Below are positions 56,973 to 64,000 of a stretch of DNA of 64,000 nucleotides, one piece after another. The notes beneath the pieces are model-generated. The model saw only the letters and a list, made by a program, of their open reading frames with translations, did not search any database and was not told the DNA's origin. Both the position numbers and the translations under genes were made by a program. Each line of letters opens with the position of its first letter. Within the stretch, counting starts at the first letter, position 1. Location of the stretch: contig CM064426.1 of NCBI GenBank assembly GCA_032690845.1, forward strand, positions 41,038,101 to 41,102,100. Direction: 5' to 3'. This stretch comes from Eleusine coracana subsp. coracana (lineage: Eukaryota; Streptophyta; Magnoliopsida; Poales; Poaceae).

Positions 56973-58200
56973 TTAGGTATCACCCATTAATAGGAGGCAT
57001 GGGATGAAATCCTTATTGGTCGATGAGTTGATAGGCACCACCGTCATAAACTTGTTCAATAACAAAGGGCCCTTCCCATTTAGGATCAAATTTCCCTTTT
57101 GTCTTATGTGTGACGACGATGGGACGCCGAAGAACAAGCAGAGTTCACCCTTACGAAATACTCGTTGTTTAACAAGCTTATCATATGCTCTAACCATATT
57201 TTGGCGATATAGCTCAAGATTTTGCACAGCATGGAGACGTTCTTCTTCCAAGGCATCGAGCTCTTGCCATCGGAGTCGAATTTGTTCATTATTTGTAATT
57301 TCCTCATGAACGGCAACCTGTAGTGAGGGTAGCTGCACTTCTAGAGGTAAAACTGCTTCACTCCCATAAACAAGGGAATATGGAGTGGCTTGTGTTAGGG
57401 TACACACAGTAACGCGGTATGCCCATAATGCTTCATAGAGGCGATCATGCCAATCTCTTCGATTCTTTGCTACTATCTTCTTGAGAATTTTACCAAGCAT
57501 CTTATTGAATGCTTCAGCAAGACCATTAGCTTGAGGATAGTATCCAGTGGAGTAGTTCTATGTGATATTGTATTTTGCGATAAATCTTTACATCTTGTGA
57601 GATTTGAAAACCTTGGCATTGTCAGAGGTGATGCGACGTGGAACTCCAAAGCGATATATGATATGTCGCTCAAGAAAGTTGATCACATTGTCAGACTTCG
57701 CTTCTCTTAGTGGTATAGCTTCCGCCCACTTGGAGAAATAGTCAGTGGCAGCAAGAATGAAATGATGCTCCCTGGCAGATGGGGGTTCTATGGCACCAAC
57801 AACATCAATTCCCCATGCATCAAATGGCCACGATGGGACTGTAGGATGGAGAGGCACTGGAGGTAGATGCTTAAAATTGTCATGAATTTGGCAATTATGG
57901 CAAGACTTAGCAAATTTGAGACAATCTGCCATGATTTTTGGCCAATAATAGCCAACCAATTTGATATTGTGATACATTTTAGGGCCGCTTTGATGGCCAC
58001 CACACACACCATTGTGCACTTCTTGTAATATTTGATCAGCTTCTTTCCTTGATACGCACCGTGAGAGCATTTCTTGACCAAAAGAACATTGATACAATGC
58101 TCCGGCCTTATAAATATATAAGGGCAAACGTTGCTGTAAACGTCGCCTTTCTACAAGATCATCTGGCAAAGTGCCATGATTAAAGTAGTCGATAAATGGT
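56973..58200 (-). pseudogene. Integrase of Tat element 2
   Basis: 57588-58169 has the HHCC region (HNGVCGGHQSGPKMYH .. CHNCQ), then WGIDVVGAIEPP (first Asp) and RITSDNAKVFKSHKM (second Asp), where the frame stops. It resumes at 56973-57500 after about 90 bp with the Glu (NGLAEAFNKMLGK read at about 57480-57520), YEALWAYRVTV and SLVYGSEAVLPLEV, and shifts frame again near 57110. All three catalytic residues survive though not in one frame. Confidence 0.88.
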
Positions 58201-58902
58201 TTGCGCTAGTCACCCTCATCAACTATCATGACCGAGACATGGTCAACTTCATATTATTCCGGGACAAGCTCCAACATAGCTGGTAGGAGCCACCTTTCTT
58301 CAATTATTATTTGAGCGGGCTCGCCATTTGGGAGCACTAGCACTGCTGCAAGTTTAGCTAAAGCATCAGCAGAAGCATTTTTTGCCTCATGGAATACGCG
58401 ATATCTGAATATGACTAAATTTTTTCATGAGCTCTTGAGCAGCTTTGTAATAAGGCATCAACTCAGGTTTACGCACCTCATATACATTATTAACTTGTCG
58501 AACAATGAGTTGAGAGTCACCGTATGCTAGCAAATTCCGAATGTCCATGAAAAGTGCAGGCAAAAGGCCAAAGATGAGGGCCTCATACTTAGCTTCATTA
58601 TTTGAACACTCCTCCTTGAGAAGGGAGAAAGAATGGTGAATCGTTTCACCTTGAGGGGTCTTAAACACTAGTCCTGCTCCGGCTCTTCTTCTTTGTGTGC
58701 CATTAGGATCAGTCTCTGTACGAGATGCTCCATCAAAATAAAGTTCCCATGGTGACTCCATATCGACGGTAAAGACATCTTCATCAGGCAAATCAACCAC
58801 TAAGGGTGAATCATCTGGAACAGGATGAGCAGCAAGAAAGTCAGCTAAGGCTTGGCCTTTAATGGCCTTTTGTGGGACATAGGTAATATCAAATTCCATC
58901 AT
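58201..58902 (-). pseudogene. Archaeal-type RNase H of Tat element 2
   Basis: WELYFDGASRTE (first Asp), RAGAGLVFKTPQGE, CSNNEAKYEALIFGLLPAL (Glu) and LLAYGDSQLIVRQVNNVYEV (Asp) are intact in 58387-58902. After a stop the C-terminal part and linker to integrase continue to 58200. Confidence 0.88.
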
Positions 58903-58936
58903 AATTACAGCCCACTCACCGAGGCGTAATTATGAG

Positions 58937-60259
58937 TTGAATTTAGTGTGCCAACATGTAGTGTCGCAACTTCTTCAAAGCAAAAAACAAGGGCCAAGCA
59001 CAATTTCTCTATTGGAGAGTAATTATGTTCAGCTCCTACTAAAGTGCAACTCAAATAATACAAGCCACTTCCTTTCCTTCATCACTATGTTGTGCAAGAA
59101 GTGCGTTGATCGAAGCTGGCTGTGTTGCAATATAGAGAATAAGAGGGCGCCCTTTGATAGGTGCAGCCAATACTGGAGGATTAAGTAGATACCTTTTCAA
59201 ACTATCAAGCACATTTTGGCATTGCTCATCCCAATGGAACGACACACCCTTCTTCATCAACCTCGTGAATGGCTGGGTACGTCCGGAGAGATTGGATATA
59301 AAACATCGTATATACGCCAAGTGGCCCTGCAAAGATTTAAGGTCACTTAAGTTTTGAGGAGGAGGCATTTTAAGTATTGCCTTTATTTTCTTTGGCTCTA
59401 TTTCAATGCCTCGATGATGAACAGTGAAGCCTAAAAAGACACCTGATTTAACAGCAAAGGCGTATTTCAAAGAATTCATCTTTAATTGATGCTTTCGTAG
59501 TCTATTAAAGACAACACGAAGATCATCTTTCTCTTGTCTTCACCACTATGTCATCAATGTATCATTCCACTGATTGGTGAATAAGATCATCGAGCACGAC
59601 AGTCATTGCTCGTTGGTAGGTTGCACCAGCTCTTGAGCCCGAATGGCATGACTGTGTAGTAAAAATTTCCATTGGGAGTACGGAAGGCCGTATCCATTGC
59701 ATCTTGCTCATTCATCTTGATTTGGTTGTATCTGGAAGACCCATCCATGAAGGACAAGGCTTCGAAGCCCGTAGTAGAGTCAACAACCATCTCAGTGATG
59801 GGTATAGGGAAATCATCTTTAGGACAAGCATGATTTAAGTCACAAAAGTCCACGCACACTCGTACTTGCCCTTTTTTCTTCATTACTAGAACCAGCAGTA
59901 ATTAATTTCTCTACTTCCGCAATGATGTCATCTTGTAGCTCAGGGCGAAAGCGTTGTGGCTGTTGCTTTACCGGCCAAAACATTGGGTCAATAGAAAGCT
60001 TATGTGTGGCAACAGCAGGGTCGAGCCCTGGCATTTCTTTATATGACCAAGCAAAACAATCACGGAATTCCATAAGAAACTCATGATAATTTTCTCGCTC
60101 TTTAGGTGTAAGGCTTGCACTTACAAAAGTAGGACGTGGATCTTCCTCTGTTTCGAGGTTGATCTCAACAAGTTCATCAATTGTAAGCTGGCCATCATCT
60201 TCCAATTGTTGAGGGGCAGGGGCAGCGTCAAGCACTTCTCCCTGTTCCCCTAGAGTCAT
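58937..60259 (-). pseudogene. Reverse transcriptase and first RNase H of Tat element 2
   Basis: 59840-60259 carries the pre-RT linker. RT follows as QVRVCVDFCDLNHACPKDDF and MPFGLKS, a frame change, then LDDLIHQSVE, a TGA, and the polymerase box YIDDIVVKT with both Asp kept. A further indel precedes FLGFTVHHRGIEIEP (59051-59479), the connection GHLAYIRCFISNLSG and the start of RNase H (LILYIATQPASINALLAQH). The remainder of the first RNase H (58937-59050) is out of frame. Confidence 0.85.
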
Positions 60260-61242
60260 AGCTTCATAAGTTCATGATAAGAGATATTGTTCATCACTCA
60301 TCCCGCCACGAGCATTTGCCGCCACGTGGAAGGAGCGCGGCTCAAATGAAATCTGTAAGGAGTAGCGCCCTCGTCATCGGAGGTCGAGTCATCTTCATCT
60401 TGTTGGTCTGAGATGATCGAAGCCATACGATACATCACTCATCGTGGGTTGTCGATTCCATCATCTTCACTTGCGGAGGAGTCCTGATGAACATAGCGCA
60501 ATCCATATTTTGGTTGACCCTTGTTCTTGTTTTTCTTGTTCTTGTTTCTTATTAGCCTTTCTGCCTCCTCCCACCATTGTTCACAAATGGCTGGTGGGGA
60601 TGGTAACCTGTAATTGCATCGGAGTTTAATTCCAGATTTTTTTAATAAATTAGCTAACCTTGGGTCTGCTCTAATAGTATTCACTGCCTCATCAGCACGA
60701 ATGTCAAATGTGGGTAACCTAATGACAAAATCACAAGGTAATACCTGCGGAGCTTTATAGAAAATTGTAGGATATGTGTAGTTGTTAGGTTCTTGAACTA
60801 CCCACACGTCTAGTGGTGTAGCCACAGATGTATACATGGATGGGGGCAATTGAGACTTAGCTCCCCGTAATTGTTCAATTCCTACCACTATCTTTCGGAC
60901 ATTCTCCTCAGGCGGAGTCATGTCCTCTAGGCCTGAGCTTGTACTTGATTGCAATATAATGGGAGGTGGCAGGTCACTCCTGGGCATGAGGAGCTTAGGA
61001 GCTCCCTGAGCGACTGTAGAATTTAGAAGTGTTAAGTCACCACTAGGAGAAGATGATAGGATATGTGTCTTAGCATTTTTTGTAGGTTCTATGGTAACAA
61101 ACCTTAATAAAAGGGGAGCAGAAGATGGAACTTCTGGTCCTAATAGTAGAAGAGGTATTGTAGCAGCAGAGGAAGATGTGGATGCTCCCTGATCACTAGG
61201 TGGTGTAATCTTGCAAATAGCAGCGGCCGATGGTCTCCCACG
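60260..61242 (-). pseudogene. Protease-RT linker of Tat element 2
   Basis: The open frame 60439-60987 (182 codons) starts MPRSDLPPPIILQSSTSSGL and includes VWVVQEPNNYTYPTIFYKAP and a Lys/Asn run. No catalytic motif; it is the spacer typical of this family. The ends are in other frames. Confidence 0.5.
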
Positions 61243-61900
61243 TCACCTATGTTGTTCATCTTTCTTTCGGCTTCGCCCAGCCAAGTGCGGTGTAAAGAGG
61301 CCATCCAACTCTAATGATGGAGTGGAGCCGGGACTAACAATAATATCAGTGGGAGGTGTCCCTTGCCCTTGTTCAACATATGATTCACTACTTGAGAAGT
61401 AGTATTTTGCATCAACGTGATGTGACTCATGAAAAGTATAGGGCGTTGGATTAGCTGCTACTCGGTGTTGTTCACAATTATCATCAAGAAACTTCAAGCA
61501 CTGATGCAACGTCAAGGGGACTACGTGGTACTTGTGTATCCATGGTCTACCCAAGAGCACGGAGTATGATGTTTTTGAATGAATAACGAAGAAGCGTGCC
61601 TTGAAGCTAAATGATGACATTTGTATCTTCACAGTGAGGGAACCAAGGGCAGACTTCCCTTGGTTGTTAAACCCACAAATCACCACTTCAGTTGTATCAA
61701 GGTCATCAACAGTGAACCCCGCTCATGTTAGACTTTTGACTGGCAAGATATTCACTACAGAACCAGGGTCAATGAGTATACGTCGCAAATGAGCCGAAGC
61801 GATGTTCCCTTCTATATAGAGTGGGCGATTATGGTTATCAAATTCCACCATTTTATCTTCCTCGGAGAATGTGATTTGGTTGGTATCCAATGAATTACAA
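61243..61900 (-). pseudogene. Aspartic protease of Tat element 2
   Basis: The active-site part RRILIDPGSVVNILPVKSLT ends at a stop near 61723; the domain continues as VVICGFNNQGKSALGSL and YSVLLGRPWIHKYHVVP, then an acidic tail, to 61243. The Asp-Pro-Gly-Ser loop keeps the catalytic Asp. The stop is best read as a nonsense mutation within the domain. Confidence 0.78.
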
Positions 61901-63990
61901 AGCAAATTATGCTTCGCCATATCTATCTTATAGGCTTCTGGATTTTGTAGTGCTTCGATGAGTGCTTGACGTAGCTTGGGAACGAGCAAAAGAGCATCAT
62001 ATACACTTAATAATGTAGGAATGCGCTTCAGATGTGTGACCACATTGTAGTTGACTTTTGGTGGCGCCTCACTATTATCTTTTGGTAGAACTCCTACATC
62101 AGATTGAGGAGGATTCTCTTTCGATTGGGCACCCTTTTCTTTCAAATTCTTTTGTGGTTGGGGCTTTGGCACTTCATTGAAGGCCTTGCCACTACGTAGA
62201 TTTATATTAACTTCCTCTTTTCTGACATTCACTGAGGAAGCTTCTGTTTGGAATGTCTCTTGCTCGAGAGGGGTTAACCCTTCGTCGGAGCTAGAGCTAG
62301 TATTTCCTTGACCATAATGGAGAACGACATTGCATTCTTCCCTTGTCTCTTCTTTTTCTTGGGTAGGTTGCCCCCAGTTTTGAGGCATGAATTACGCAAG
62401 TGTTGGTAGAGTTCGCCCAAGTTGTGGGAATTGTTCATCCCCTTCAGCTCTTGGTACAAACCTTTGTGGTAGGCGATGATAGCTAGGATTGTACTGGTGA
62501 TTTGACATAGACTTCCTGGAATATGATGGAGCTTGCCTAGCTTCACGACGAAACTCTCTTGGTGGTTGCTTGTAATTCCTAACAGTGCGCCATTGGTTAT
62601 TAGCTTTTTGGATGTTCTCAGAAATCAGCAATTTGGTGAGTTCCTTCTCGACTTGCACCAAGGGAACACACGCTTCATCATCTATGATACCGCCAGAATG
62701 TGTTATGATGGTTGTCATGTTTACAACATGATAATCTAGATTAACCGCATCAGGTTGGAGTGCCAACCGTTTCTCATCAATGGACCTTTGAAGCCATTCT
62801 TTGAAAACAACACAATCTTCAATAACATGCCCGACATAGCGATGATACGGGCAGTAAAGAGGATTGTCCGTCATTCCAACTTGATCAGGCCTCCTAGGAT
62901 CTGGCAGCTTTATATGATTATGAGCCACCACCTGATTGAAGAAGCCTTTAATCATTGCTCTTTTAAATATGTATTGTTTCTTGAGCAATTCTTGCATTGA
63001 AGGGTGTTGTCTACTCCCAGAAGCTTCACCTCTTGCGCCTATAATAGGCACATTGTTTTCTTGTGTGGAGGGGCCTACCCTGGTTGTGTTCGCCTCGGCT
63101 GTCTTCAGCTTATTATTATTGTTGTTGTTATTGGTCTTCATAATTGGAATTAAATCTCTTTGTGTTGTCAAACATACCAGCATTTTTGTAGAGCTCCATG
63201 ATTTGAGGAGACTTTTCAAACTCTAGTTTCGTTGCGGATACGGCCTTGCAGAGAGAGCTAAAATCTTTGGGTTCATGTTGAGATACTTCAAGTGACCAAT
63301 GTTGTTGCATGCCATGGATGCAATATTTACAGCCTCCTGCGGGTGCATCTCACATGCAAGGCGCACGTAGCTGTTGCGGAAGCGAAATACATAATCATCA
63401 ATCTTCTCATCACGTTTTTGCTTAACTTGGAACAACTCAACTATAGAGAAATCCTTCTTCATAGACACAATGTGGGATTTAAACAACTCTTTCATGGTTT
63501 TCCAATCGGGTATGGAGCCAACTGACAAGCGACTGTACCAATGAAAGGCCAATCCGCTCAATGAGCCTAAAAATTGTCGTAATAAAAGAGAGGGAGTATA
63601 GGCTGTATCCCCACACATGGCCTCAAAGTACGCCAAGTGCTCTCTTACGTCACCGGTGCCATCAAATAGGTGGAACTTCGGTGGATGCCATCCTGATGGG
63701 AAAGGTATTAAATCATGTCATGCTTCATATGGCTTATCAAACTCACTTTTAGACGTCTGAGGGCTTTGATCCATAGTCATTTGCCTCATCTTTTTATCAA
63801 CTAGGCTCTCAATAATATCATGATAACCTTTTAATGTATTTAGGGGAGGCCCAGCATTACTAGCTTACTAGCGGTTGCATGCTGATTTGAAAATATTAGG
63901 AGGTTGGGGGCTCCTCCTGCTTTACTCATAGTTGCATCATTTTCTAACTCCTCAAACTCAGGGTCCACCTCCTGTTGTGGCTTATTAGGG
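61901..63990 (-). pseudogene. Gag of Tat element 2, N-terminus near or beyond the window edge
   Basis: Pieces at 63223-63750, 62392-63219 and 61901-62388. The gag core reads AYFEAMCGDTAYTPSLLLRQ, FHWYSRLSVGSIPDW and FSIVELFQVKQKRDEKIDDY. A stop and frame change near 63220-63300 follow. The middle part has an Asn run and the knuckle-like CPYHRYVGHVIEDC (His in place of the second Cys), LPDPRRPDQVGMTDNP just before it. The C-terminal part is Glu/Lys/Pro-rich. A TGA at about 63718 breaks the N-terminal segment. Confidence 0.82.
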
Positions 63991-64000
63991 ATAGCACCCG

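Larger units (their letters stand above)
56961..64000 (-). mobile_element. Second Tat-lineage Ty3/gypsy element, 5' end outside window
   Basis: Minus-strand order gag (61900 to right edge), protease (61243-61900), linker (60260-61240), RT (59051-60259), archaeal-type RNase H (58387-58902) and integrase (56973-58200). The second RNase H marks the Tat lineage, but sequence wording differs from the element at 1-9912, so it is a separate family. Broken by several stops and frameshifts. The LTRs are not visible. Confidence 0.88.

Overview
This window reads as nuclear heterochromatin of a grass (Poaceae). Almost all of it is a nest of LTR retrotransposons of families known from rice, maize and sorghum, plus remnants of DNA transposons. 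I see no bacterial operon signals, no rRNA or tRNA gene, and no convincing intact host gene. The species cannot be named from the sequence alone.

Layout. (1) 1-9912: a minus-strand Tat-lineage Ty3/gypsy element with gag, protease, RT, RNase H, a second archaeal-type RNase H and integrase, 5' LTR at 9513-9912. It carries a plus-strand intron-containing antisense gene for a coiled-coil protein (2-2903). Its 3' LTR lies off the left edge. (2) 9913-14196: an older Tekay/Del-type chromovirus (minus), hit by element 1 in its 3' LTR, invaded inside its RT by an ~825-bp piece of another gypsy element, and cut at 14197 by a Copia insertion. (3) 14197-33088: two Ty1/copia elements of one LTR family, head to head. 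The minus copy (14197-23224) has gag but no pol, plus a large ORF in the env position. The plus copy (23225-33088) has protease-integrase-RT-RNase H but an atypical gag region. They fuse through truncated 5' LTRs at about 23224. A solo LTR sits in the minus copy's zinc knuckle (21829-22226). (4) 33089-34249: AT-rich DNA. (5) 34250-44799: a gag-only Ty3/gypsy element (minus), with a perfect solo LTR (34640-36502) in one LTR and a second pol-less chromovirus-like element (38560-42033) nested in its gag. (6) 46457-50534: a further pol-less element related to that nested one. (7) 50535-56960: a hAT transposase remnant, an unexplained 1.5-kb unit with a TATA-like site and ~62-bp repeats, a CACTA-like terminus and three tandem arrays. 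(8) 56961-64000: a second Tat-lineage gypsy element (minus), running off the right edge.

Themes. Four of the seven reasonably complete LTR elements lack the RT/integrase core, so they could only move using enzymes supplied in trans. The elements are old and silenced. In-frame stops in the Copia pair are almost all explicable as C-to-T or G-to-A changes, and in the env-position ORF nearly all are TAG, as expected from deamination of methylated CAG (CHG) sites. Catalytic residues are lost in several enzymes. Nesting gives relative ages: Tekay before element 1 and the minus Copia; the gag-only gypsy before its two insertions.

The most unusual structures are the complementary head-to-head Copia pair, an array of ACCGGAC-N-GTCCGGT palindromes just upstream of the LTR TATA box that recurs internally upstream of the env-position ORF, and the spliced antisense gene in the first Tat element.
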